From Bacillota bacterium (GTDB lineage Bacteria; Bacillota; Clostridia; Acetivibrionales; DSM-1351), in assembly GCA_023412635.1 (NCBI GenBank), contig JAEYNI010000017.1, positions 1 through 12,842 on the forward strand: DNA of 12,842 nt, written 5' to 3'. The position numbers and the translations under genes were made by a program. Within the stretch, counting starts at the first letter, position 1. Each line of letters opens with the position of its first letter. This document shows, piece after piece, positions 1-6,991 of the stretch. The notes under the pieces were generated by a model. It searched no databases. It saw nothing but the letters and a program-made list of their open reading frames with translations, and was not told the DNA's origin.

Positions 1-30
1 AACAATTGCAGTTCTTCCATCAAAACGCAT
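1..30 (-). CDS. fabG: 3-oxoacyl-ACP reductase FabG, N-terminal fragment
   Basis: Only the first ten codons are inside the window, reading MRFDGRTAIV on the minus strand; the rest lies beyond the left edge. This matches the start of SDR-family ketoacyl-ACP reductases, where a short basic stretch leads into the first beta strand before the glycine-rich NADPH loop. A GGAGGTG Shine-Dalgarno lies just upstream of the ATG (about 40-46). FabG reduces 3-ketoacyl-ACP with NADPH in the elongation cycle. It follows fabD with about 36 bp between them, so it is almost certainly in the same operon. The call rests on ten residues plus context; another SDR is possible but less likely. Confidence 0.75.
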   Translation of the reverse strand, partial: MRFDGRTAIV

Positions 31-66
31 TTCGGTTAACACCTCCACACCTAGAATTACTATAAA

Positions 67-1002
67 TTATTTTGATAATTCCTCCAAAGTCGTATTGAGG
101 CTTTCGATATTCTCAACATTAAGAACTTTAACATCCTTGTTTATTTTCTTTACAAAACCGCTGAGTACTTTTCCAGGGCCTATTTCCACGAAGGTATCGA
201 CACCCTGGTCTATCATTGTCTTAACGCAGTTTTCCCACAATACTGAATTACTTACCTGCTTTATCAAGGTTTCCTTTACTTCTTCCTTGTTAGTGACTGC
301 TTTTGCTGATACATTGACAACAACAGGTACCTTCATATCATTCAATGCTATCTTTTCAAGCTCAGTTGCAAGTTTTTCACCGGCTGGCTTTAAAAGGCTG
401 CAGTGAAAAGGAGCACTTACCGCCAACATCAAAGCTCTCTTTGCACCCTTGGACTTGCAAATCTCATTTGCCTTTTCAACAGCAGCAACTTCACCGGCAA
501 TCGCAAGCTGACCCGGGCAGTTGAAGTTTGCAGGTTCACAAACACCTACTGCTGAAGCTTCCTTACAGCTTTCAATTACTGCCTCGTTATCAAGACCAAT
601 GATAGCCGACATAGCACCTACTCCTACAGGAACGGCCTCCTGCATGAATTTACCTCTTTTTCTGACCAGAGCTATAGCATCTGTAAAGCTCATAGTACCC
701 GCAGCCACGTGAGCAGCGTACTCACCAAGGCTCAAACCTGCAACGAAATCAGGTTTAATTCCTTGTTCCAGCAGTGGCTGCATGCATGCTACACTTGTTG
801 TCACAATGGTTGGCTGAGTATTTTCGGTAATCTTTAAGGTCTCATCATCACCGTTAAAAATCATTTCTTTTATATCAAAGCCTAGTGCTTCAGTAGCAGC
901 ATCGAAAATTGCGTCTGCGCTCTTGTATTCAGCCGCAATATCTTTTCCCATGCCTACATACTGAGCTCCCTGTCCGGGGAATATAAATGCCAATTTGCCC
1001 AT
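67..1002 (-). CDS. fabD: Malonyl-CoA:ACP transacylase FabD
   Basis: Transfers malonyl from CoA to acyl carrier protein, supplying the extender unit for type II fatty acid synthesis in the cytosol. The protein is 311 aa from the ATG at 1002, the usual family length. Visible motifs, numbered from this Met: the N-terminal FPGQGAQ, the nucleophile elbow GLSLGEY with Ser91, the RGKFMQEAVP stretch carrying the malonyl carboxylate-binding Arg (about 116), and the catalytic His200 in SAPFHC. The C-terminal VEIGPGKVLSG is also typical. Elbow residue 90 is Leu where many homologues have His. The frame stays open to a TTG at 1012-1014, but that codon overlaps the GGAGG (1008-1012) that sits 5 nt from the ATG, so the ATG is the start. 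It lies between fabH (40 bp upstream) and fabG in the fapR-led operon. Confidence 0.96.
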   Translation of the reverse strand: MGKLAFIFPGQGAQYVGMGKDIAAEYKSADAIFDAATEALGFDIKEMIFNGDDETLKITENTQPTIVTTSVACMQPLLEQGIKPDFVAGLSLGEYAAHVAAGTMSFTDAIALVRKRGKFMQEAVPVGVGAMSAIIGLDNEAVIESCKEASAVGVCEPANFNCPGQLAIAGEVAAVEKANEICKSKGAKRALMLAVSAPFHCSLLKPAGEKLATELEKIALNDMKVPVVVNVSAKAVTNKEEVKETLIKQVSNSVLWENCVKTMIDQGVDTFVEIGPGKVLSGFVKKINKDVKVLNVENIESLNTTLEELSK

Positions 1003-1042
1003 AAAAACCTCCAAGTTATAATATAAATTAAATTATAATCTG

Positions 1043-2011
1043 TTATTTTGCCCACTTCATGGCTATGGATCCCCAGGTCAGGCCGCCTCCAAAGCCGACT
1101 AATACCATACTGTGGCCTTTTTGGAATTTCCCTTCCCTGTTTGCTTCGTCAAGGGCTACAGGTATTGATGCAGAGGATATATTTCCATATTTTTGTATCA
1201 CATAGTGTAGTTTCTCATCTGTAATGCCAAGCTTTTTTATAGCACCGTCGATTATTCTGGTATTCGCCTGATGAGGGAATATATAATCCAAATCTTCAAC
1301 GGTCATATTTATTTCTTCCAAAACTTTTAATGTTGCAGATGACATTGCTTTTACTGCAAATTTGAATACTTCAGTGCCATCCATCCAAATTGAGTTAATT
1401 TTTCCATTTAGCCTCTTTTCACTATCAGCTTCGGAGTTATACAGATTCGGGATGGTCAGGCACATGCCTGAAGTACCATCTGAGCCAAGGTGGGAATTCA
1501 ATATTCCATATCCTTCAGCAACCTCCCCAAGGACTGCTGCTCCTGCTGCATCACCGAACAGTACACATGTGTTTCTGTCCTGCCAGTCAACAATCTTAGA
1601 GAGTCCTTCACAGCCAATAATTAAAGCATGTTTGAATACTCCGTTTGCTATGAACTGTTGAGCGGTAACCAATCCGTATATGAAGCCGGTGCAGGCTGCA
1701 TTAATGTCAAAGGCTATGGCATTAACTGCTCCAATAGCTCCTTGAATTATACAGGAGGTAGACGGTGTCATATAATCAGGCGTATCTGTAGTAACAATAA
1801 TTAAATCAATATCTTCAACTTCCACATTAGCATTTTCCAATGCCTTTCTGGCAGCTTCAACACCAAGTTTATAGGCGGGTTCATCTTCTCTTAAAATTCT
1901 TCGTTCAGAAATTCCAGTTCTCTTTATAATCCACTCATTAGAAGTCTCAACTATTTGCTCCAAATCACTGTTTGTAAGCACTTTTTCAGGCAAACAACTA
2001 CCTGTACCCAA
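1043..2011 (-). CDS. fabH: Beta-ketoacyl-ACP synthase III FabH
   Basis: Condenses acetyl-CoA (or a branched acyl-CoA) with malonyl-ACP to begin fatty acid synthesis. The catalytic triad is complete: Cys107 in NAACTGF, His247 in PHQAN and Asn277 in KYGNISS, numbered from the TTG at 2011. The C-terminal GFGGGLTWG is the usual thiolase-fold glycine loop. The start is a problem. From the TTG the protein begins MGTGSCLPEK and lacks the first beta strand of the family. In-frame codons upstream do encode that strand (SIGIL before GTGS), but no ATG, GTG or TTG occurs before the stop at 2051-2053. A CTG at 2042-2044 lies 9 nt after GGAGG (2054-2058) and would give MRTISTKSIGILGTGS, 333 aa. The coordinates here use the nearest conventional start; the true 5' end is probably 2035-2044, overlapping the end of plsX. 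Confidence 0.95.
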   Translation of the reverse strand: MGTGSCLPEKVLTNSDLEQIVETSNEWIIKRTGISERRILREDEPAYKLGVEAARKALENANVEVEDIDLIIVTTDTPDYMTPSTSCIIQGAIGAVNAIAFDINAACTGFIYGLVTAQQFIANGVFKHALIIGCEGLSKIVDWQDRNTCVLFGDAAGAAVLGEVAEGYGILNSHLGSDGTSGMCLTIPNLYNSEADSEKRLNGKINSIWMDGTEVFKFAVKAMSSATLKVLEEINMTVEDLDYIFPHQANTRIIDGAIKKLGITDEKLHYVIQKYGNISSASIPVALDEANREGKFQKGHSMVLVGFGGGLTWGSIAMKWAK

Positions 2012-2024
2012 TATTCCTATACTT

Positions 2025-3053
2025 TTAGTCGATATCGTCCTCAGAGGGCTTCACCTCCATATTTTTAAATTGTTCTTTGATTTCATCTACAATACCATAT
2101 TTGATTAAAGGTAATGTTCTTTTTAGAATAGCTGTTCTAATTGTTTTGGCTTTTGAAGAGCCGTGACTTTTTATTACAAGACCGTTTATTCCAAGAACCG
2201 GCGCGCCTGCAAGTTCATCTGCATCAAATTTCTTTTTAAAGTCTTTAAAAAACGGCTTGATTAAAAGATAACAAACTTTTGTAAAGATATTTTTAGTAAA
2301 TATCTTCTTTAATTCCTTCAAAAATAGAACTCCAGCGCCTTCGTACAGTTTAAGTGCCACATTCCCTACATAACCATCACAAACGGCAACGTCGACCTCA
2401 CCGCTGGTGATATCATTTCCTTCTATATTACCAACAAAATTGACAGGTGATTCTGTTAGCAGTCCGAAAGACTGTTTCAGGGTATCATTACCCTTAGCAT
2501 TCTCTGAACCCACATTCACCAGGCCAACCTTGGGGTTTTCAAAATTATAAATTATTTTCATATATATTGATCCCATTATACCGAACTGCAAATAGTTTAA
2601 TGGTCTGCAAACTGTGTTCATACCTGCATCTATAATCAGGCACATTCCTTTTCTGGTAGGAACCAGTGCAGGCATAGACGGTCTGTCGATTCCCTTCATT
2701 CTGCCCACGATAAGCAGAGCCCCGGTCATAAGAGCGCCTGTATTGCCTGCTGATAGAAATGCATCTCCTTTTTTTTCCTTCAGCATTTTTAAGCCGACCA
2801 CCATAGAGGAGTCCTTTTTGTTTCTTATAGCCTTTGTTGGGGTATCTTCCCCGGTAATTACTTCTGTAGCATTTACTACTTCAATTCTGTCTCTGTTATA
2901 CTCTCTTTTACGTAATTTCTCATTTATTAATTCACTAATCCCCACGAGGGTGATATTAAAGCCATCTTGCATACTCAAAGCTTCAATACAACCGTCAATA
3001 ATAGCATCAGGTGCGTTATCGCCGCCCATGGCATCAACAATAATATTTATCAT
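2025..3053 (-). CDS. plsX: Phosphate acyltransferase PlsX
   Basis: Converts acyl-ACP and inorganic phosphate to acyl-phosphate, the donor PlsY uses to acylate glycerol-3-phosphate. It links fatty acid synthesis to membrane lipid synthesis. The 342-aa length is typical. Family features seen: the N-terminal VDAMGGDNAPDAI, the segment GEDTPTKAIRNKKDSSM, LSAGNTGALMTGA, and the later EGNDITSGEVDVAVCDGYVGN. It is a peripheral membrane enzyme in known cases; I see no membrane-spanning segment. The ATG at 3053 has GGAGG at 3065-3069, a rather long 11-nt spacing. It follows fapR by 63 bp and its last codons overlap the probable true start of fabH, which suggests translational coupling. FapR leading the cluster suggests malonyl-CoA-responsive control. 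Confidence 0.95.
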   Translation of the reverse strand: MINIIVDAMGGDNAPDAIIDGCIEALSMQDGFNITLVGISELINEKLRKREYNRDRIEVVNATEVITGEDTPTKAIRNKKDSSMVVGLKMLKEKKGDAFLSAGNTGALMTGALLIVGRMKGIDRPSMPALVPTRKGMCLIIDAGMNTVCRPLNYLQFGIMGSIYMKIIYNFENPKVGLVNVGSENAKGNDTLKQSFGLLTESPVNFVGNIEGNDITSGEVDVAVCDGYVGNVALKLYEGAGVLFLKELKKIFTKNIFTKVCYLLIKPFFKDFKKKFDADELAGAPVLGINGLVIKSHGSSKAKTIRTAILKRTLPLIKYGIVDEIKEQFKNMEVKPSEDDID

Positions 3054-3116
3054 AAACTAATTTTCCTCCAATTGATCAGGACACCCCGTATTACAAAAAA
3101 TCTAAAATCGGAATAA

Positions 3117-3707
3117 TTATTTGACGGGCTGTTCTTTAGCAATACCTTTATCTACAGTAACTAAAATAAATTTGCCTCTGAAGACTTCAACACTTTTCTC
3201 AAATATTTTAACCCATACAATAAATCTGTTTTTCTTCGACTCCTTTACTTCAGCCTTTGCTACAATTTTTGCACCGGAATACACAGGTATTTTATACTTT
3301 ATGTTTGCTATTCCAACAAGAGCAACCTGAGCATCTATAACGGCAATAGCCAGAGTCTCGGCAAGTGAATAAATGTAATGTCCTCTTACAATATGAGTTT
3401 TTTCAAATGCCATTGAACTATTTGTTTCCATAAGTGAAATAGCACTTTGTCCCAGCTGTAAATCAATTAGTTCTCCAATAAATTCTTTACCCTCAATAGA
3501 TTTCAGCTTTTCATGGTTTGTTTCAGCCACATGCTTTATTCTCTCTCTGAGTTCAGGTATACCTAATTCCAGTCTGTCCAATCTAATTGTCGGTACACTT
3601 ACCTTAAAAAAATCAGCCAATTCTTCATCTGTCAAAAACGGGTCATACTTAATTTTGTCAAGTAATATCTTTTGTCTTTGTTGTTTTTGTGAAGACGATC
3701 TGCTCAC
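3117..3707 (-). CDS. fapR: Fatty acid and phospholipid biosynthesis repressor FapR
   Basis: DeoR-like helix-turn-helix repressor whose C-terminal hot-dog domain binds malonyl-CoA, which releases it from DNA. The DNA-binding part is seen in FLTDEELADFF...SVPTIRLDRLELGIPELRERIK (about residues 24-58), very close to the Bacillus FapR recognition region. The hot-dog domain follows, with IVRGHYIY and LAIAVIDAQVAL around residues 106-130. I prefer the GTG at 3707 (196 aa); an in-frame TTG at 3713 sits too close to the GGGGTGG Shine-Dalgarno. The ligand-binding Arg-Gly pair is kept (about 108-109), but where I recall Asn115 in the Bacillus protein this one has Glu (about 117). A matching operator lies 34-50 bp upstream of the start, so autoregulation is likely. 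It is the first gene of the fapR-plsX-fabH-fabD-fabG run. Confidence 0.92.
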   Translation of the reverse strand: MSRSSSQKQQRQKILLDKIKYDPFLTDEELADFFKVSVPTIRLDRLELGIPELRERIKHVAETNHEKLKSIEGKEFIGELIDLQLGQSAISLMETNSSMAFEKTHIVRGHYIYSLAETLAIAVIDAQVALVGIANIKYKIPVYSGAKIVAKAEVKESKKNRFIVWVKIFEKSVEVFRGKFILVTVDKGIAKEQPVK

Positions 3708-3740
3708 TAACAACCACCCCTTATTTAATAATTATTATAA

Positions 3741-3757
3741 TTATTACCAGATACTAA
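3741..3757. promoter_or_regulatory. FapR operator
   Basis: The 17-bp sequence TTATTACCAGATACTAA is an imperfect palindrome that closely matches the Bacillus-type FapR site, which I recall as TTAGTACCTRNTACTAA. It sits just downstream of the expected transcription start of fapR (about +8 to +24). Bound FapR would therefore block initiation or promoter escape. The pairing of gene and site supports both calls. Confidence 0.85.
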
Positions 3758-3771
3758 TTGCTGATAACAAA

Positions 3772-3800
3772 ATTATATATTAACTTTGCTATGATTGCAA
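3772..3800 (-). promoter_or_regulatory. Sigma-A promoter of the fapR-plsX-fab operon
   Basis: On the minus strand TTGCAA (3800-3795) and a perfect TATAAT (3777-3772) are separated by 17 bp. Transcription would start near 3765, giving a leader of about 58 nt that contains the FapR operator. A weaker overlapping pair (TTGTTA with AATAAT, 19-bp spacing) is also present. Confidence 0.75.
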
Positions 3801-3901
3801 CTATTTTCTGATAATATTAACCAAATTTAAAAGCCTTATACGGATTTTATGACCTGCACCTATAACCTATAGAATAAAAACATATATATATCCTAAACGA
3901 T

Positions 3902-3934
3902 AAAAAAGTAATAGCCGTAAATAATTACGGCTAT
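3902..3934 (-). terminator. Intrinsic terminator of the rimO-pgsA operon
   Basis: A perfect 10-bp stem (ATAGCCGTAA paired with TTACGGCTAT, 3911-3934) with a 4-nt loop is followed on the minus strand by TAC and six T residues (3907-3902). It lies 18 bp past the pgsA stop. It separates pgsA from the fapR promoter. The stretch 3801-3901 between them shows nothing else. Confidence 0.88.
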
Positions 3935-3952
3935 CTGACGGTGTTTATTTAT

Positions 3953-4573
3953 TTACATGTCATCCGGTTTGATAACTTTAATATTCTTAACAAAAAAGTC
4001 TATTCCCGAGTAAATTGTTACTATAACAGCTATGAACATAAGATATGCGTCTATCTTAATATCTGTAAAAATTGAAAACGGGAAATTATTTAGCAAAGCT
4101 ACTGATACTGCTACGGTCTGACATACCATTTTAATTTTTCCGGACTTGTTAGCTGCAACAACCTGGCCTTCACCGGCTGCTACCAATCTCATTCCCGTTA
4201 CCAGCAATTCTCTGGATATGATTATCATGGCCGCCCATCCTGTAACTACATCTCTCTGTACCAAAGCTATCAATGCTGCCGTTATCAGTAACTTATCAGC
4301 TATAGGGTCAAGGAACTTACCAAATGCAGTTACAAGCTTATGTTTTCTTGCAATATAGCCATCCACCCCATCGGTGCTTGCAGCAATAATAAACAAGATA
4401 GCTGCAACATAATTTCCATAACTGTTTATAAACTTATTTATACTGAGCATTTCATCCTTTAAAAAAGATAATATAGGCAGATTCACTGTTGCATCAGGAA
4501 TTGGTATTACAAATATCATAAATAATGGCACAAGAGCTATTCTGGATACTGTTATTTTATTTGGTAAGTTCAT
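3953..4573 (-). CDS. pgsA: CDP-diacylglycerol--glycerol-3-phosphate 3-phosphatidyltransferase PgsA
   Basis: Makes phosphatidylglycerophosphate from CDP-diacylglycerol and glycerol-3-phosphate, the committed step to phosphatidylglycerol and cardiolipin, at the cytoplasmic membrane. The full CDP-alcohol phosphatidyltransferase signature is present: D68-G-x-x-D71-G-x-x-A-R76, then G85, D89 and D93. The N-terminal MNLPNKITVSRI is typical, and several hydrophobic spans follow. At 206 aa it is slightly longer than the roughly 190 aa of many homologues. The extra length is a loop of about 30 residues between the first two membrane spans (about 25-53). The ATG at 4573 has AGGAGAGG about 6 nt upstream, inside the end of rimO; the genes overlap by 17 bp, so translation is probably coupled. 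Phosphatidylserine synthase shares the fold but fits less well. Confidence 0.93.
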   Translation of the reverse strand: MNLPNKITVSRIALVPLFMIFVIPIPDATVNLPILSFLKDEMLSINKFINSYGNYVAAILFIIAASTDGVDGYIARKHKLVTAFGKFLDPIADKLLITAALIALVQRDVVTGWAAMIIISRELLVTGMRLVAAGEGQVVAANKSGKIKMVCQTVAVSVALLNNFPFSIFTDIKIDAYLMFIAVIVTIYSGIDFFVKNIKVIKPDDM

Positions 4574-5897
4574 TTATGACCTCTCCTATCAAATCATAAT
4601 CTTCAGAGTTTAATACTTTAATCATAACAACACTCCCGATATTTAACGGTTCAGGACTGGTAAAATATACTGTGCCGTCTATTTCCGGGGCCTCTGCAAA
4701 TGTTCGTCCATAATAGAATATACCATCATCAGCAATCCCGTCAACAATAGCTTTATATACTTTTCCAATTCTTTTGGCATTTATTTCTGCACTAATAGTA
4801 TTTTGCAATTCAAGTATAGTTTTTTGGCGATCTATTTTAATATTTTTCCTTATCTGGCCTTTCATTTTGGCAGCAGGTGTACCCTCTTCCTTTGAGTATG
4901 TAAATACTCCAAGTCTGTCAAACTTGAATTCTGTAACAAAATCAACCAATTCCTGAAAATCCTCTTCAGTCTCACCGGGAAATCCAACAATTAAGGACGT
5001 CCTCAAAACAATATCAGGTACCATCTCACGGAGCTTCGATAGGGCATTACGTATATCGCCTATAGTTCCCCTTCTTCCCATCAACTTTAATATTCTGTCA
5101 GATGCATGCTGAACAGGTATATCCAAATATCTACATACCTTAGGATTAGTAGCTATTTCAAGGGTCAGTTCATCATTAATCTCTTCCGGATAACAATATA
5201 ACAGCCTTATCCACTCAACTCCTTCTATTTTGGATATTTCCCGTATAAGTTCAGGAAGCATTTTCTTTCCATAAATATCAATCCCATACCTAGTTGTATC
5301 CTGAGCCACAAGAATTATCTCCCTGGCACCGTTTGCTGTAAGAGTTTTAGCTTCTTTTACAAGTGCTTCAATTTTTCTGCTTCTATAGGCTCCCCGTAAA
5401 TATGGAATAATACAGTAAGTACAGCGGTTGTCGCAGCCTTCTGAAATCTTCAGATATACTGAATGTCTGCTCGATGAGATTATTCTTTCTTCATCAAGAT
5501 AATCTGTCTCACTTAACTTTCCGTAGGCTACAACCTTTTCACCACGGTATGCTCTGTTAATGACATCGGTAATTTCCTTGTAATTGCCTGTTCCAAGTAC
5601 TGCATCAACTTCAGGTATAAGATCAAGTATTTTTTCCTTGTACCTTTCAGCCATACAGCCAGTGACAATCAAAATTTCACAGCTTCGCTTCTTTTCCTCT
5701 GCCATCTCCAGGATAGTATTTATTGATTCCTGTTGAGCGGACTCTATAAAACCACAGGTATTAACTATAAGAACTTCTGCATTTTCCTTATGGTTTACTA
5801 TTTCGTATTCAGCGTGCTTAAGCATACCCAGCATTATCTCACTGTCCACCAGATTTTTGGGGCATCCTAAAGACACAATCCCTATTTTTTTATTCAC
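4557..5897 (-). CDS. rimO: Ribosomal protein S12 methylthiotransferase RimO
   Basis: Radical SAM enzyme with two iron-sulfur clusters that adds a methylthio group to a conserved Asp of ribosomal protein uS12. The order of domains is complete. The N-terminal UPF0004 domain has cluster cysteines C12 (SLGCPKN), C48 (NTCGFI) and C81 (TGCMAERY). The radical SAM core has C155, C159 and C162 (CDNRCTYC). A C-terminal TRAM-like region lies at about 375-446. The SLGCPKNLVDSE start and the 446-aa length separate it from the tRNA enzyme MiaB. The start is a GTG (5895-5897) with AAGGAG 8 nt upstream. It is first in a two-gene operon with pgsA and has a good promoter of its own. Confidence 0.95.
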   Translation of the reverse strand: MNKKIGIVSLGCPKNLVDSEIMLGMLKHAEYEIVNHKENAEVLIVNTCGFIESAQQESINTILEMAEEKKRSCEILIVTGCMAERYKEKILDLIPEVDAVLGTGNYKEITDVINRAYRGEKVVAYGKLSETDYLDEERIISSSRHSVYLKISEGCDNRCTYCIIPYLRGAYRSRKIEALVKEAKTLTANGAREIILVAQDTTRYGIDIYGKKMLPELIREISKIEGVEWIRLLYCYPEEINDELTLEIATNPKVCRYLDIPVQHASDRILKLMGRRGTIGDIRNALSKLREMVPDIVLRTSLIVGFPGETEEDFQELVDFVTEFKFDRLGVFTYSKEEGTPAAKMKGQIRKNIKIDRQKTILELQNTISAEINAKRIGKVYKAIVDGIADDGIFYYGRTFAEAPEIDGTVYFTSPEPLNIGSVVMIKVLNSEDYDLIGEVINELTK

Positions 5898-5996
5898 CAG
5901 TTACACTCCTTAAATTAGTTTATGTTCAGCTACAAGTGTAGGTACAAAAAACTGTAATAATTTAAACAAAAATAAAATGTATAAATCTCTATAAAA

Positions 5997-6025
5997 ATTA
6001 TTTAATAATATTGGTGAATTGTCAA
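5997..6025 (-). promoter_or_regulatory. Sigma-A promoter of rimO-pgsA
   Basis: On the minus strand a perfect TTGACA (6025-6020), a 17-bp spacer and AATAAT (6002-5997) form a strong housekeeping promoter. The predicted leader before the rimO GTG is about 90 nt. The DNA just upstream of the -35 is very AT-rich and holds a short tandem repeat (6037-6078). Confidence 0.75.
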
Positions 6026-6036
6026 TGATTAAGAAT

Positions 6037-6078
6037 AAATTAATTATGTTTTTATAACAAATTAATTACGTTTATAAC
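6037..6078. repeat. Two-copy AT-rich tandem repeat upstream of the rimO promoter
   Basis: Two adjacent copies of a unit beginning AAATTAATTAYGTTT and ending TATAAC lie at 6037-6058 (22 nt) and 6059-6078 (20 nt). They differ by one C/T change and a 2-nt deletion. They begin about 11 bp upstream of the rimO -35. They could act as an UP-element or a protein site, or be low-complexity drift. The rest of the rimO-recX gap shows no gene. Confidence 0.5.
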
Positions 6079-6156
6079 TCTTCATAGTAAAATTTGATAT
6101 GTTTTATAGTTCGTTTGAGTAGCAATCATATATGTAATATTACAAATACACACTTC

Positions 6157-6777
6157 CTACTCATTCGGCAGGAAAATGCTTATTGCTCTGGATATCAGAC
6201 CATAACCGAAGCCCCTGCTCAGTAGAAACGTTTTCATCTTTTGAATGGTTTTTTCGTCAAAGGAGCTATATTTTGAGTATTTTTTCCTTAAAAGTTCCAC
6301 AGCCACTGCTTCTTCATCAAGTTCGAAGGCTTCAAAGGCACTGCCTATAATATCATCAGGAATGCCTTTTTGACTCAACTCCAAGGATAATAACTTAACA
6401 GATTTTGGTTTCAGTTTTGTTTTTTCAGCTATGTACTTACAGGCATAGTTATAGTCATCGATATAGTTTATTTCCTTAAGGTTCTCTACCACCTTTTCAA
6501 TTGTTGCTTCATCATAGCCCATTTCAGATAGCTTTTGTTCAACTTCAAAAGCTGTTCTAAGTTTTAGGGCAAGAAAGCTTACAGCAGCACTTTTTGCTGC
6601 TGAATATACCTCGGTTTCCAATATGTAATTTAAAGTTTCTTCGGATATAACCTTTCCTTCAGTAAGTTCTAGCAATGCAATACGCTTTTTTGGTAAACAG
6701 AAAGAAATATTATTTTCCATAGTAACATTACACATGGAAGGGACCTTTTCGTTTTTGTCTAGGGAAATTATTTTCAT
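6157..6777 (-). CDS. recX: RecA regulatory protein RecX
   Basis: RecX binds in the groove of RecA filaments and modulates recombinase and coprotease activity. The 206-aa protein has the family pattern of repeated three-helix units. Visible pieces are LRTAFEVEQKLSEMGYDEATIEKVVENL (about 72-99), INYIDDYNYACKYI, SVKLLSLELSQKGIPDDII and a final KTIQKMKTFLLSRGFGYGLISRAI. An extra N-terminal stretch of about 55 residues (KKRIALLELTEGKVISEETL) is common in Firmicutes forms. The ATG at 6777 has GGAGAG 7-8 nt upstream. It lies 214 bp downstream of recA on the same strand, the usual partner. A long hairpin stands between them, so recX may be expressed by partial read-through from recA or from its own weak promoter. 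Confidence 0.88.
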   Translation of the reverse strand: MKIISLDKNEKVPSMCNVTMENNISFCLPKKRIALLELTEGKVISEETLNYILETEVYSAAKSAAVSFLALKLRTAFEVEQKLSEMGYDEATIEKVVENLKEINYIDDYNYACKYIAEKTKLKPKSVKLLSLELSQKGIPDDIIGSAFEAFELDEEAVAVELLRKKYSKYSSFDEKTIQKMKTFLLSRGFGYGLISRAISIFLPNE

Positions 6778-6827
6778 ATAGCTCTCTCCATATTAACATA
6801 AGTTTTGAATTAGAAATTTACAAATAC

Positions 6828-6858
6828 ATTATATTAAATAAATAATATATAATGGCAA
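6828..6858 (-). promoter_or_regulatory. Possible recX promoter
   Basis: On the minus strand TTGCCA (6858-6853) and a perfect TATAAT (6833-6828) are spaced 19 bp apart, longer than ideal. They sit 51 bp upstream of the recX ATG and after the recA-recX hairpin. The region is very AT-rich, so the match could be chance. Confidence 0.35.
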
Positions 6859-6877
6859 TTTTTTATGGAATTCTTAA

Positions 6878-6928
6878 AGGGCATACCGAATCAAATATTT
6901 TTAGTAAATTTCTGATTCGGTATGCCCT
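6878..6928 (-). terminator. Long hairpin between recA and recX, probable terminator or attenuator
   Basis: AGGGCATACCGAATCA (6878-6893) is the exact reverse complement of 6913-6928, giving a perfect 16-bp stem with a 19-nt AT-rich loop. It begins 63 bp past the recA stop. On the minus strand the stem ends in only three T residues and then AAGAATTCC, so the U-tract is poor. Termination is the simplest reading, but an RNA-stability element or partial attenuator fits equally well. Confidence 0.6.
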
Positions 6929-6991
6929 GATATTTTGTGGAAGATGATATTTTATTTTAGTTCAAATTATCGCATATATGCTGCTAACAGT

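Noticed and set aside
95..406. Plus-strand open frame opposite fabD (103 codons)
   Set aside because: Low-complexity Ser/Thr/Phe/Leu-rich translation with no Shine-Dalgarno and no family resemblance; fully antisense to a confident gene. The same applies to plus-strand frames at 521-712, 1362-1661, 2614-3060, 3121-3330, 4146-4358, 4774-4956, 7464-7727, 9385-9618, 9686-9985, 9825-10043 and 10527-10736.
6133..6144. Perfect 12-bp palindrome TGTAATATTACA just after recX
   Set aside because: It lies at the 3' end of recX, away from any promoter, has no loop or T-run for a terminator, and such AT palindromes arise easily by chance in this composition.
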